Shown here piece by piece: positions 19,300 through 27,964 of a DNA stretch of 64,000 nucleotides. The position numbers were made by a program, and so were the translations under genes. The notes under the pieces are model-generated. The model was not told the DNA's origin. It worked only from the letters and a program-made list of their open reading frames with translations, and did no database searches. How positions within the stretch are numbered: the first letter of the stretch is position 1; each line of letters starts with the position of its first letter. Origin of the DNA: Arenibacter catalasegens (GTDB lineage: Bacteria > Bacteroidota > Bacteroidia > Flavobacteriales > Flavobacteriaceae); the NCBI RefSeq assembly GCF_002909235.1, contig NZ_PHQQ01000005.1, positions 62,001 through 126,000 on the forward strand, read 5' to 3'.

Positions 19300-19698
19300 T
19301 TATGCGGCCTTGGGAGGCTGGAAGATATCAGAATTCTGTATCAGGTAGTAAGACTCTTGGTAAAAAAAGTTTGAAGATGTGTCTGCCACTTGTGCAGTCT
19401 TAGGCACTGTAAAATCAGCTCCGTTCAGAACAAAGGCCGTAGAGAAATGGGAACAGGTTTGATGATCGAAAGGCAAATTTTCATGATCCTTGTGTTCTTC
19501 CCTATGTTCTAGATCATGTTGCTTTTTAAGCTCTCCATAGTGTTTGGAAATAAACACAAATAAATTATCCCCATATTTTTGCTTATGAAATTGGGCGTGC
19601 GTTAAAAAATCATCCAATTGGGCAACGTCTACCATATCCAAGTTAAAACTTTGGATAAGAAGTAGGAGTGATATCGCTATGGAAAATATTTTACTCAT
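19300..19698 (-). CDS. small histidine-rich exported protein at the head of the efflux operon
   Basis: 132 residues with an N-terminal hydrophobic signal (IFSIAISLLLLIQSFNL). A central segment with many His, Asp and Glu (HDLEHREEHKDHENLPFDHQ) is followed by TCSHFS. Not a named family that I recognise. The charged, histidine-rich middle and its place 71 nt upstream of the pump gene suggest a periplasmic metal-binding or sensing accessory; this is inference. It is probably the first gene of the operon. Confidence 0.7.
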   Translation of the reverse strand: MSKIFSIAISLLLLIQSFNLDMVDVAQLDDFLTHAQFHKQKYGDNLFVFISKHYGELKKQHDLEHREEHKDHENLPFDHQTCSHFSTAFVLNGADFTVPKTAQVADTSSNFFYQESYYLIQNSDIFQPPKAA

Positions 19699-19768
19699 CT
19701 ATATTGTAAAGGTAAATATAATTTTTCTTATAAAGTATTTTAACCTCGCCCAAGCTTTGGTTACTATA

Positions 19769-19920
19769 ATAAAAATATTCATTAGCATATTGCCCAAAAG
19801 TCCAGCTAAAAAACATAAAAATAATCAAATCCTTCGGTTTGCCCAACAAGATGCCATTTTCCAATAACTGCAGTTTCATATCCGATTTGTGAAGGCGTAC
19901 GGCCTATATTGGGATGACCA
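19769..19920 (-). pseudogene. remnant of a sulfatase gene, N-terminal catalytic region
   Basis: Read on the minus strand, one frame gives RTPSQIGYETAVIGKWHL followed by GQTEGFDYFYV. The first part matches the sulfatase signature GYxTxxxGKWHL and the second the following 'GFDYYYVLPG' region. A one-base shift near 19812 is needed to continue (LAGLLGNMLMNIF), and stops interrupt the frame. No start or full domain exists, so this is a decayed fragment. Confidence 0.55.
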
Positions 19921-19985
19921 ATGGACAAGGGTTAGAGAAAAAGGGAAGTTCAGCCGAAGTATCTGCCCCAACAAGGGAATTTTAA

Positions 19986-20153
19986 GACCTTTACAAGGGT
20001 CCTAAGGTTTTGCATAACACCTATAATGATCTAAAGTACCTGGAGCAAATTCAGGCAATGAAGATAGAATTACAAAAACTTAGAAAAACATGTAAGGATT
20101 TGGATGAAAATGAACCTACCGTGGTCGAAATTTTGACCAAGGCTTTTCAATAA
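19986..20153 (+). pseudogene. remnant of a sulfatase gene, C-terminal tail
   Basis: On the plus strand, right after an in-frame TAA (19983-19985), an open stretch reads DLYKGPKVLHNTYNDLKY, followed by a charged helix with KIELQKLRKTCKDLDENEP, and stops at 20151-20153. This pattern (ELYDLxxDPxExxNVYNDPxY plus helix) is the usual C-terminus of bacterial arylsulfatases. It lies 65 bp from the N-terminal fragment but on the opposite strand, so an inversion as well as deletion must have happened. Confidence 0.55.
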
Positions 20154-20199
20154 AATATGAGTCAACCTAAAATCTGCTGCCTTATTTATTAAAAAACTG

Positions 20200-20904
20200 T
20201 TATTCTATTACCACCAAGGCTTCAATTAAGGCCTCTTTTTTATGCCTACTTAAAGGAATAACCTGTCCATTTATTTCCACTGTAGATCCATTAAAGTTTT
20301 CAATCTTTTCAAGATTTACCGTGTAGGATTTGTGGATCCTAAGAAATTTATCTTTGGGCAACTGTTTCGCAAACGCTTTCATGGTAGAGAGAATCAATGT
20401 CTTTTTCTCGTTAGTGATGATTCTTACATAATCACCATATGCTTCTATCCATAATATATCATTCATGAATAACTTAGCCTTTTTCAGGTTACTATTAACA
20501 TAAATATACTCTGGCTTAATCTCCTCTGCATTTTGAAGCTCAAATTTATTAATCGCTTTTTTAATTGAAACATCAAACCGACTTTTATCCAAAGGTTTCT
20601 GCAAATAATCCGTAACATCGTAGTCGAATGCCTTCATGGCGTGATTAGGGTTGCCAGAAATAAGGATTACCTGTGGTTTGTGATCCAAAGATTCAAGTAA
20701 ATCAAAACCATCAAAACCGGGCATTTCTATATCTAAAAAAATCAAGTCTACAGTATTGCTATCTATAACACTTTTGGCGGCCAGGCCATTATCAAATTCG
20801 TTAATAAGATCAAGTTTGGAATGTTCCTTTATAATTTTGGAAACCACCCGGCGTTGAACCGAGGAATCATCTATTAAAATGCATTTTAATTTAGTTTTTT
20901 TCAT
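20200..20904 (-). CDS. LytTR-family response regulator
   Basis: 234 residues. A receiver domain at 1-120 has the acidic pair IDDS, the phosphoacceptor aspartate in LIFLDIEMPGFDG and the conserved Lys in YLQKPLDK. A LytTR DNA-binding domain follows at ~135-234 (IYVNSNLKKAKLFMNDILWIEAYGDYVRI, FLRIHKSYTVNLEKI). It would bind promoter DNA on phosphorylation by a LytS/histidine kinase partner; no kinase gene is adjacent, so it is an orphan. A TATATTTG box on the minus strand at 21052-21059 may belong to its promoter, implying a long leader. Confidence 0.93.
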   Translation of the reverse strand: MKKTKLKCILIDDSSVQRRVVSKIIKEHSKLDLINEFDNGLAAKSVIDSNTVDLIFLDIEMPGFDGFDLLESLDHKPQVILISGNPNHAMKAFDYDVTDYLQKPLDKSRFDVSIKKAINKFELQNAEEIKPEYIYVNSNLKKAKLFMNDILWIEAYGDYVRIITNEKKTLILSTMKAFAKQLPKDKFLRIHKSYTVNLEKIENFNGSTVEINGQVIPLSRHKKEALIEALVVIE

Positions 20905-21428
20905 GGTCGAAATTTAAACAAACCATCATATGCCATTAAAGTAGACTCATGCCAAATAGCAAAGTTCAGTCCTGGTTTTCTCGCCCCTAACAGGAACAAG
21001 AACAACAATTACTCTAATGCCTATGGTTAGTGTTTGGCATCTTATAAGGAACAAATATACAGTATGTTATAATAAAAATAAACCTAAACGATTATAAATT
21101 ATATATACTGCAAATGTGGATTAAAAATTCAAAATCCACTATCTTATTAAGTCTTTTTATTAGCTTAAATGAGATATTACACTAGAATTCAAAGGGCTTT
21201 ACCATATTTATCTTAAACTTAAATACAGTGCGGGAGCTTCTTAACTGGTTTTTCATACTACCAGCCTTTTATTCTGACTCATTGAGCAAAAAAAAATAAA
21301 ATGAATAACAAATTCAACCCAGAATATAGAGGTAAGCCGGCCTATTAGTTGTGATAATTTTCGATTATCTTTATAATGGCACATCATAAATTATAAAAAA
21401 TATCACCATAATTAATATTAATATCCAT
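20905..21428. other. gene-poor intergenic region
   Basis: About 520 bases upstream of the LytTR gene without a convincing reading frame on either strand. It contains a small hairpin (GTGGATT at 21116-21122 pairing with AATCCAC at 21133-21139) and a minus-strand TATATTTG box at 21052-21059. A 15-codon frame at 21301 is too short to support. The neighbouring decayed VOC and sulfatase pieces suggest a region losing genes. Confidence 0.5.
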
Positions 21429-21579
21429 AAATGAAAATAAATCAATTTTGGTTAAATCTTACTGTAAGGGATTTAGAGAAAGTGATAATGTTATCAGATG
21501 TAATGGATTTTCACCAAACCCCTTGCATAACGAAACTAAACACCTAGGAAGTTTTTTGTTTGTAATAATAATGTTGTAA
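21429..21579 (+). pseudogene. frameshifted remnant of a VOC-family (glyoxalase-like) gene
   Basis: From the ATG the frame reads MKINQFWLNLTVRDLEK, the typical first beta strand of VOC proteins (normally 'INQIWLNLPVKDLEKS'). It continues as VMDFHQTP, then loses frame near 21525. A shifted frame then resumes as HNETKHLGSFLFVIIML and stops at 21577-21579. The homologous order matches the first ~55 residues of a VOC domain; the rest is gone. An intact but different VOC gene follows at 21679. Confidence 0.5.
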
Positions 21580-21678
21580 TTCTTTTTCCTGTAACTGTAT
21601 TCAACAGGTTTCGCCCAAAATTAAATAAACTTATCGAAGGTATTTTACTAGAACTAACAGATTACAAAAACCAATATC

Positions 21679-22107
21679 ATGAAAGTACATCCTTATTTAA
21701 ATTTTGATGGCAATGCTGAAGAGGCTTTTATTTTCTATAAATCCGTTTTTGGAGGCGAATTTTTGGCCAATATGAAAATGTCAGAGGTTCCAGGAGGTGA
21801 CAACCTCTCTACGGAAGATAAAAACCGTACTATGCACATAGCGCTTCCCATTGGAAATGACACCCTTTTAATGGCTTCCGATATAATGCCTTCCGTGGGG
21901 CCAATACTGCAACCGGGCAGCCAAACTTATGTAATGCTAATAACGGATGGCAAAAATGAGGCCGACCGATTATTCAATGGTCTTTCCAAGGGAGGGAATA
22001 TTGAAATGGAAATGGCCGACATGTTTTGGGACGATTATTTTGGAAGTTTTATTGATAAGTTTAGCATTCGATGGATGATCAGTTATCCTTTGAAACAATC
22101 CAAATGA
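21679..22107 (+). CDS. VOC family protein (PhnB-like)
   Basis: 142 residues with the PhnB/3-demethylubiquinone-methyltransferase-like arrangement of the VOC fold: MKVHPYLNFDGNAEEAFIFYKSVFGGEF at the start, MHIALPIGNDTLLMASD in the middle and FWDDYFGSFIDKFSIRWMIS at the end. Enzymatic activity is not known for most of this group; despite database names they are not phosphonate enzymes. It is followed 111 nt later by a DUF1801 gene. The start is the only ATG before the conserved strand. Confidence 0.9.
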   Translation: MKVHPYLNFDGNAEEAFIFYKSVFGGEFLANMKMSEVPGGDNLSTEDKNRTMHIALPIGNDTLLMASDIMPSVGPILQPGSQTYVMLITDGKNEADRLFNGLSKGGNIEMEMADMFWDDYFGSFIDKFSIRWMISYPLKQSK

Positions 22108-22218
22108 ATCTCTAAAAAATGACAAACATTCTTAAAGTAATCAATTACACAAATTAATCAAATAGTTGAAATTTAGTGTTTTACAGAAAAATATAGTTTT
22201 ACAAAATATTCATAACAC

Positions 22219-22605
22219 ATGTTTAAGAATGGACATAAATCCAAAGGAGCCGAAAATGATGTAACCACCTATATTGCCCATTTCCCTTCTGAGGTACAAG
22301 AGGTTCTGGAAGAACTAAGGAGCGCAATAAAAAAAGCTGCTCCTGGGGCAGAAGAGCTGATCAGTTACAAAATGCCAGCTTATAAATTCCACGGAATATT
22401 GGTGTATTTCGCAGCCTATAAAAATCATATAGGTTTCTATGCCACCCCTACTGGACATAAAAAATTTGAGAAAGATCTAGCTATATACAAGCAAGGGAAG
22501 GGATCGGTGCAATTTCCACTCAACAAACCCATGCCGCTAGCCTTAATTTCTAAAATTGTAAAATTTAGGTTCCGAGAGAATATGGCAAAGGCACAAAATA
22601 AATAA
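22219..22605 (+). CDS. DUF1801 domain protein (YdhG/iron-chaperone-like)
   Basis: 128 residues. The conserved DUF1801 core is visible as VQEVLEELRSAIKKAAPGAEELISYKMPAYKFHGILVYFAAYKNHIGFYA, ending with LISKIVKFRFREN. Relatives are small cytosolic proteins, some reported as frataxin-like iron chaperones; no enzymatic motif is visible. It stands as a short gene between the VOC and PAP2 genes, all on the plus strand, with gaps of over 100 nt on both sides. Confidence 0.88.
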   Translation: MFKNGHKSKGAENDVTTYIAHFPSEVQEVLEELRSAIKKAAPGAEELISYKMPAYKFHGILVYFAAYKNHIGFYATPTGHKKFEKDLAIYKQGKGSVQFPLNKPMPLALISKIVKFRFRENMAKAQNK

Positions 22606-22765
22606 GAACACAACAGACAGACCAACCTAGTACTGATCAAAGAAACAAAACAGTTTTCTATTAGACGCCGACAGCCATCTTTAATTCATTTACTGGATTT
22701 AAGAAATCTTGCCTTAGGAGTAATAGAAACTTATTTATTCAATTTATAAACTATCAGATTGAACC

Positions 22766-23737
22766 TTGTTCTATAAGCTACAAATAATTATTTTACTGGC
22801 TTTCTCCGCAGTTGTAACCGCACAACACCAGAGAGAGGAGGAACAGCACTACCCAATTTCAGAAGACCATACCTATAGTTTTAAAAAGCCTGATTTTTTT
22901 GATATGATAAGGTTTGTTCCAAAAGATATTGTCCAATTTGGCCTGTTTACTTTACAAAGGGAAAACCTAATATGGACTGGTCTCACCATAGCATCTACTG
23001 CGGCTATAACACCACTTGACCAGAAAATAACAGATTTAAGTATAGATTTAGGAGAGCCAATAGGATGGGACGAAGATCATTCTTACAATAAATTATTTAG
23101 CGTTTTTAGGGTTATACCCAATGATATCAACTCGGCCATTTATTACGTAGGCAATGGAGGAACTACACTTTTATTAAGCGGTGGTTTTTATGTTTTTGGG
23201 AAATTATCCAATAATTACAGGGCACTTAATACGGCAAATGAATTGGTTGAAGTGTTATTATCTGTCGGAATTGTTACACAAACCATAAAAAGGTTAACTG
23301 GTAGACAAAGCCCCAATAGAGCCATGGAGGCCGGCCACCCAGGGGGACACTGGACTCCTTTCCCCAGTTTTAAGGCATACCAAAACAATACCCCCAATTA
23401 TGATGCTATGCCTTCTGGACACGTTGCCACCTTTATGGCGACGATAACAGTAATAGCCACAAACTATCCGGAAATACGATGGATCAAACCAGTTGGCTAT
23501 TCCCTAATGGGAATTATGGCTTTTGAAATGATAAGCAGCAAGGTACATTGGATATCTGATTACCCCTTGGCAATTTTAATTGGTTATGTCATTGGAAAAA
23601 ATGCAGCCAATAGACGAATCTTCAAAAAAGATAAAGCCGACGTTATTGGCGCTATGAATAAACCAAAAATTCAAACCGATTTTAACTTCAACATGAACTC
23701 TCGGCTTACTACTATGGGAATTACATTCAATTTTTGA
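22766..23737 (+). CDS. PAP2-family membrane phosphatase
   Basis: 323 residues beginning at a TTG, the first usable start after an in-frame TGA at 22760. The reading from there is a clean signal peptide (LQIIILLAFSAVVTAQ). The PAP2 phosphatase motifs follow in order: KRLTGRQSP, then AMPSGHVATF (PSGH), then SSKVHWISDYPLAIL with the catalytic His and Asp. Several hydrophobic helices place it in the envelope. Likely substrates are lipid phosphates such as undecaprenyl pyrophosphate or phosphatidate; which one is unknown. The C-terminal tail (NMNSRLTTMGITFNF) ends in an aromatic residue, like outer-membrane-associated members. Confidence 0.88.
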   Translation: MFYKLQIIILLAFSAVVTAQHQREEEQHYPISEDHTYSFKKPDFFDMIRFVPKDIVQFGLFTLQRENLIWTGLTIASTAAITPLDQKITDLSIDLGEPIGWDEDHSYNKLFSVFRVIPNDINSAIYYVGNGGTTLLLSGGFYVFGKLSNNYRALNTANELVEVLLSVGIVTQTIKRLTGRQSPNRAMEAGHPGGHWTPFPSFKAYQNNTPNYDAMPSGHVATFMATITVIATNYPEIRWIKPVGYSLMGIMAFEMISSKVHWISDYPLAILIGYVIGKNAANRRIFKKDKADVIGAMNKPKIQTDFNFNMNSRLTTMGITFNF

Positions 23738-23822
23738 AGAAATAACACAAGTAACCGTGCTAGGCTTTCGCAATGTTGGGTTTTAGTTTTTATTATGACT
23801 TTTTATAGACTAATTTTGAGGT

Positions 23823-24770
23823 ATGATGAAAAATTACATGCTCACTATTTTAATTTGTATTTCCAACATTTTGGGATTTACTTTCCCAATAGGGCTTTTC
23901 GCCCAAGAAATTAAAGTTTTCACAGTTCAAGATTTCGACTTAAAAGGCCCCGTTAAATCATGTTTGGTGTCAACCGATTACGGAAAGGAAGAGTACGACT
24001 TCAGCGAAGAGGGATTTTTAATCAAGGCAGTTACGCGTTATAGCGATACTGATTACGACATTACATTATATAAGCTAAATGGAAGCGCACTAGTGGAAAA
24101 ACGCGTTGAAAACTATCGGGATGGGGATTTTGTTAAAAATACTTCCATTGCCAATTTCTATGAACTGGACACCATAGACGGGAAAAAAATCACTGAAAAA
24201 ATAGTTTCTTACAACAAAGAATTTTTAGATCAATACGAATATCACTACGGAGATGACGGCAAACTCTCAACAATAAAACGGACTAATGACAGCGGCATTG
24301 ATGAAACAGCTGTAAAATATGAGGCATATAAAGGCGAGTTTACAGAGACTTATTACTTGAATGATATTGTTTTCAAATCCATCAGGACCTCAAAAGTCAA
24401 AGGAAAAGATAATACTGTTCACAAATTAATTCTGACGAAGGAATTTTTGAACGACCAACCGCAGAAAGCGCTAGAACAAACCTATAACAACAATAACAAA
24501 TTGATATCTGAAAAAAAGTTCACATATGATGTAAATCAAAAAACATTTACTCCAAGCGAGAGCAATATCTACACCTACAACCTTCAAGGAATGCTGATCA
24601 CCTTAAAATCCACAAAAAGCAAGTCAACAACGATTCAGGAATTTATTTACCAATATGACAGTCATGAATCCGGCAACTGGATAAAGCAGATCATTACACC
24701 AGACAACACTTACAAAACCAGAAAAATAAAATATTACCCAACACAAGATTCAAAAGAAGTTAAGTCGTAA
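23823..24770 (+). CDS. exported hypothetical protein with repeated beta-strand segments
   Basis: 315 residues, not a family I can name. A signal peptide ends near FPIGLFAQ. The mature part is polar and rich in alternating strands with YD-like patterns (YEYHYGDDGKLSTIKRTND, YTYNLQGMLITLKST, FIYQYDSHESGNWIKQI), reminiscent of the RHS-like repeats found in Bacteroidota exported proteins. The ending TYKTRKIKYY also fits that group. A TAATTTTG box at 23811-23818 lies only 4 nt before the first of two adjacent ATGs. Monocistronic. Confidence 0.75.
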   Translation: MMKNYMLTILICISNILGFTFPIGLFAQEIKVFTVQDFDLKGPVKSCLVSTDYGKEEYDFSEEGFLIKAVTRYSDTDYDITLYKLNGSALVEKRVENYRDGDFVKNTSIANFYELDTIDGKKITEKIVSYNKEFLDQYEYHYGDDGKLSTIKRTNDSGIDETAVKYEAYKGEFTETYYLNDIVFKSIRTSKVKGKDNTVHKLILTKEFLNDQPQKALEQTYNNNNKLISEKKFTYDVNQKTFTPSESNIYTYNLQGMLITLKSTKSKSTTIQEFIYQYDSHESGNWIKQIITPDNTYKTRKIKYYPTQDSKEVKS

Positions 24771-24966
24771 TTCCCGCCAAGACACCTTTTGGCAACGGCA
24801 AATGTAATTGAAACAAGCTATGTTAATCCTACTTTTAGTTATTAGACTATAGCTTTAATAAATATACTTCAACATATTGTTATTAAACAAGTTATATTAT
24901 GTTTAGTTTGTAAATTTAGTTTAAGATAAACATGTATAAATTTAGAAGAAATACGCGCTATTACTT

Positions 24967-25761
24967 TTAAGCAGAAGGCTTATTTTTTTTCATCCTTATA
25001 TTCAAAAATTCCACCAACAATGAAAAGGCTATGGCGAAATAAAGATAACCTTTAGGGATAGCTCCAACTTCATTGCCAAAGAATTTTGCATGACTTAGGT
25101 GGGCAGCTTCCATGATAAGCATAAATCCGATTAGGATCAAAAAAGAAAGCGCCAGGATCTGCATAGAAGGATGTTTACTTATAAATAACCTAATTGGATT
25201 AGCAAAAACCATCATAATTATTATAGAAATAACTACAGCAATGACCATAAGCAACAATGCATCCCCTGGTTTATTACCTATGCCATTAGTCATACCAACG
25301 GCAGTAAGAATCGAATCTATGGAAAAAATAAAATCGATTAGGATAATCTGAACAATTGCGTTGGAAAAGCTTACAACCCCCTTCGCATTGATCTGGTTCT
25401 CATCATGGTCTGGCATTTCAATTTTTTCATGAATTTCCGAGGTACTCTTGTACAACAGAAAAAGTCCACCAAAAAACAATATTAAGGCTTGCCCACTAAT
25501 ACCCATGTAGACCCAAGAGGTTTCTATATAGAAAAATGGATTTTTAAGGCCAATTAAGAACGAAACGGCGAATAGCAATATAATCCGTTGCACCATAGCC
25601 AAAAGCAACCCTAAATTAGTGGCCTTTGCCTGAAGTTTTTTAGGCAGTTTATTGGCGATAAGGGAAATGAAAATAATATTATCTATCCCCAGGACAATTT
25701 CCAAAAAGGTTAACGTAAGCAAGGCTACCCAGGCATCTGGACTTGATAGAATTTCAAACAT
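24967..25761 (-). CDS. TerC family integral membrane protein
   Basis: 264 residues with about seven hydrophobic helices. Conserved acidic residues within membrane segments, TFLEIVLGIDNIIFISLIANKLP and IDFIFSIDSILTAVGM, are the TerC/Alx/YkoY hallmark, and family members export or buffer Mn2+ or other metals or contribute to tellurite resistance. The C-terminus is a Lys-rich tail (RMKKNKPSA). It starts 2 nt downstream of the lipoprotein gene on the same strand, so the two are probably cotranscribed. Confidence 0.92.
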   Translation of the reverse strand: MFEILSSPDAWVALLTLTFLEIVLGIDNIIFISLIANKLPKKLQAKATNLGLLLAMVQRIILLFAVSFLIGLKNPFFYIETSWVYMGISGQALILFFGGLFLLYKSTSEIHEKIEMPDHDENQINAKGVVSFSNAIVQIILIDFIFSIDSILTAVGMTNGIGNKPGDALLLMVIAVVISIIIMMVFANPIRLFISKHPSMQILALSFLILIGFMLIMEAAHLSHAKFFGNEVGAIPKGYLYFAIAFSLLVEFLNIRMKKNKPSA

Positions 25762-25763
25762 AA

Positions 25764-26144
25764 TTACGGTATTCTAATTGCGGTTCCATTTGATCTTTTG
25801 GCACTACCAACAATGTTATACTCAAATGTATATGAATTCTTGGTCGTGGACAAAATCTTCATATGAATAGATTTTTCCTCTGCCATATTCTTTGGGTGAA
25901 GCTTTTTAACGATATACTCGCAGTCATTTATCCACCTAACCGAGGAGGTATCTACCTTTCCCTGAAAATAATCCAATTCAATAGAATCATTCCTAACAAA
26001 AGTGGTAGTTATATTTTCTCCGGAGATTTCCGCTGTAAAGGAGAATTTTCCATTTTTAAAATCGGCGCAATTTCGTTCTGGCTGGTAACAGGAACAAACT
26101 CCGATCAGGAGAATCACCAAACCAATAGTCATATTTTTAGTCAT
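25764..26144 (-). CDS. hypothetical lipoprotein
   Basis: 126 residues. The signal MTKNMTIGLVILLIGVCSC carries a lipobox (GVCSC). The mature part contains CADFKNGKFSF, WINDCEYIVKKLHP and YTFEYNIVGS, a short beta-rich domain with two further cysteines. I cannot name the family; proteins of this pattern are common and uncharacterised in flavobacteria. It is immediately upstream of terC (2-nt gap). Confidence 0.75.
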   Translation of the reverse strand: MTKNMTIGLVILLIGVCSCYQPERNCADFKNGKFSFTAEISGENITTTFVRNDSIELDYFQGKVDTSSVRWINDCEYIVKKLHPKNMAEEKSIHMKILSTTKNSYTFEYNIVGSAKRSNGTAIRIP

Positions 26145-26194
26145 ACCGCAAAATAAAGAAATTTGCTAGTGAAATCCTCTAAAAAAATGATAAT

Positions 26195-26560
26195 TCAAAC
26201 TCCTTTTTCAGAATAAGACTTAAAGCTTCCATCGGTATAAAATATTATAATCTTATCTATAGAAGAGGAGGCCCTAAAAACTTCATTCTTCACAACTTCG
26301 TCCATCTGAGATTTAATAGGTGTAGTGGTTTCTGGTTCTCTAGGAAAAACTCCTTCCCCATACAACAGCCAATACAGATCAACATTTGGAAATGCAGCAA
26401 CTACCTTAAGCACAAATTCCAAACTAGGCTTATTCCTGCCCGCCAAAAGATGGGAGATGCCCGATCGCTGAACCCCAATTGTATCAGCAAATACCGACGC
26501 CGATATATCATGGAATCCCATAATTTGATCTATCCTCTTTAGAAATTCTGCAGTGTTCAC
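26195..26560 (-). CDS. XRE-type helix-turn-helix regulator
   Basis: 121 residues starting at GTG (26558-26560). The first ~65 residues form an HTH_3 domain: IDQIMGFHDISASVFADTIGVQRSGISHLLAGRNKPSLEFVLKVVAAFP. A C-terminal tail ends in IIFYTDGSFKSYSEKG, probably for dimerisation or ligand sensing. A TACTTTTG box (minus strand, 26580-26587) and an abutting dyad (26562-26580) directly upstream suggest autoregulation. It is divergent from an M14 peptidase gene whose promoter region carries related boxes. Confidence 0.88.
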   Translation of the reverse strand: MNTAEFLKRIDQIMGFHDISASVFADTIGVQRSGISHLLAGRNKPSLEFVLKVVAAFPNVDLYWLLYGEGVFPREPETTTPIKSQMDEVVKNEVFRASSSIDKIIIFYTDGSFKSYSEKGV

Positions 26561-26561
26561 C

Positions 26562-26580
26562 GTTGTAATTAGTTTACAAC
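26562..26580. promoter_or_regulatory. dyad, candidate autoregulatory operator of the XRE gene
   Basis: GTTGTAA and TTACAAC arms are separated by 5 bases, directly between the TACTTTTG box (26580-26587, minus strand) and the GTG start at 26560. A repressor bound here would block transcription initiation of its own gene. Confidence 0.45.
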
Positions 26581-26776
26581 AAAAGTAATCATTCCATATT
26601 TATTAATCTAGTTCAAAATATATACATTCATCATTTTATATTAATTAATCACTTTAAATAATGACTAATATATTGTTGATTTATAATTATATAAAATTAA
26701 ACTATAGTCAAATTTTATTAACAGATTTGGCGAAAGGATTATGACCAGCAAACCACATACCGTATCCTAGCTTATT

Positions 26777-26833
26777 GTTTACATTTTTTGATAAAATAGT
26801 TTACATATGTAAATTATTTTGAACTTACCTTTG
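26777..26833 (+). promoter_or_regulatory. promoter region of the M14 peptidase with two GTTTACA boxes
   Basis: GTTTACA occurs at 26777-26783 and 26799-26805, two helical turns apart. The second is part of the perfect palindrome TTTACATATGTAAA (26800-26813). A TACCTTTG -7 box follows at 26826-26833. The same heptamer lies in the XRE operator at 26572-26578. Confidence 0.45.
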
Positions 26834-26863
26834 TATTCTTTAAACCAAACCAGAGTACCGCAC

Positions 26864-27964
26864 ATGCATTTAGATTATGATAAAATAAAAGAGGTATCTA
26901 TAAAAGGAAGATACATAACACCTAAGGACATTGACCCGTTTTTGATTACGGCTGCCCAAGATTTTTTGACTCAAACCGAGGGAGCATCTTTTGAAGGTCG
27001 GGACATTAAAAGCATAACCCTTGGTTCAGGGAAATCTAAAATATTGATGTGGTCACAAATGCACGGGAATGAATCCACCACTACTAAGGCCGTCCTAGAT
27101 CTGATCAACTTTCTAAAAAAGGATTCCGATCTGGCCAGTTCCATATTAAGGAATTGTACCCTTAAAATTATTCCTATACTAAATCCAGATGGCGCAATAG
27201 CCTATACTAGGGTCAATGCAAATAGTGTTGATTTAAATAGGGATGCCCAAGAACGGACCCAACCGGAAAGCGTTGTTCTAAGAAAGGTATATGAGGATTT
27301 CAAGCCCGATTACTGCTTTAATCTACATGATCAACGTACCATTTTCAATGTAGGAATCACCTCTAAACCAGCTACTGTTTCTTTTTTAGCCCCAGCGCAC
27401 GACCCCGAAAGAAGTATTTCCAAAACCCGGGGGATTAGCATGCAAATAATTGTTGCCATGAACCAAGAATTACAAAAGCACATTCCTGGTCAAGTAGGGA
27501 GGTATGATGATGGATTCAACAGTAATTGCGTTGGAGATACGTTTCAAATGCTAAACGTACCTACCATTTTATTTGAATCAGGGCATTTTCCGGAAGATTA
27601 TGATAGAGAAAATACAAGGAAGTATATTTTTATAGCGATGGTTAAGGCTATTGAAGTTATATCTTCCCAAAAAATAGACAACTACTTACAAGCTGATTAC
27701 GAAGATATTCCGGAGAACAACAAATTGTTTTATGACATCCTAATCAAAAATATCCAAATTCTTAATCTCAAACATAAATCAGGTAGTTGCGCAGGCATCA
27801 TGTTCGTTGAAACACTGGTAGGTGATAGTATTAAATTTAAGGTGAAATTAGAGGAAATAGGAGATTTACTAGGGAAATTTGGACATAAAAGCTATAACTG
27901 CTTAGATGCTAGTGATTTAAATAAATTGAAAGAACAAATTGATCTAATTAAGTTACTAGACTAA
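26864..27964 (+). CDS. M14-family zinc carboxypeptidase-like protein
   Basis: About 366 residues from the ATG at 26864; a TTG 45 nt upstream would put the start ahead of the TACCTTTG promoter box and is rejected. The zinc motif HGNE lies in WSQMHGNESTTTKAV, the substrate-side NPDGAIAYTRVNANSVDLNRD corresponds to the arginine/asparagine region, the third ligand is in FNLHDQRTIFN and the catalytic glutamate in ILFESGHFPEDY. No signal peptide is seen, so it probably acts in the cytosol, unlike secreted digestive carboxypeptidases. The C-terminal ~100 residues are a separate poorly conserved domain. Confidence 0.9.
   Translation: MHLDYDKIKEVSIKGRYITPKDIDPFLITAAQDFLTQTEGASFEGRDIKSITLGSGKSKILMWSQMHGNESTTTKAVLDLINFLKKDSDLASSILRNCTLKIIPILNPDGAIAYTRVNANSVDLNRDAQERTQPESVVLRKVYEDFKPDYCFNLHDQRTIFNVGITSKPATVSFLAPAHDPERSISKTRGISMQIIVAMNQELQKHIPGQVGRYDDGFNSNCVGDTFQMLNVPTILFESGHFPEDYDRENTRKYIFIAMVKAIEVISSQKIDNYLQADYEDIPENNKLFYDILIKNIQILNLKHKSGSCAGIMFVETLVGDSIKFKVKLEEIGDLLGKFGHKSYNCLDASDLNKLKEQIDLIKLLD

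Noticed and set aside
19691-19879. 62-codon minus-strand frame considered as a gene
   Set aside because: Its frame runs across the sulfatase remnant out of register; the recognisable sulfatase residues are in another frame.
21301-21348. 15-codon frame starting MNNKFNPEYRG
   Set aside because: Too short, with no recognisable domain or following structure.
26819-26863. TTG start for the M14 peptidase
   Set aside because: It would lie upstream of the TACCTTTG promoter box at 26826-26833; the ATG at 26864 is preferred.
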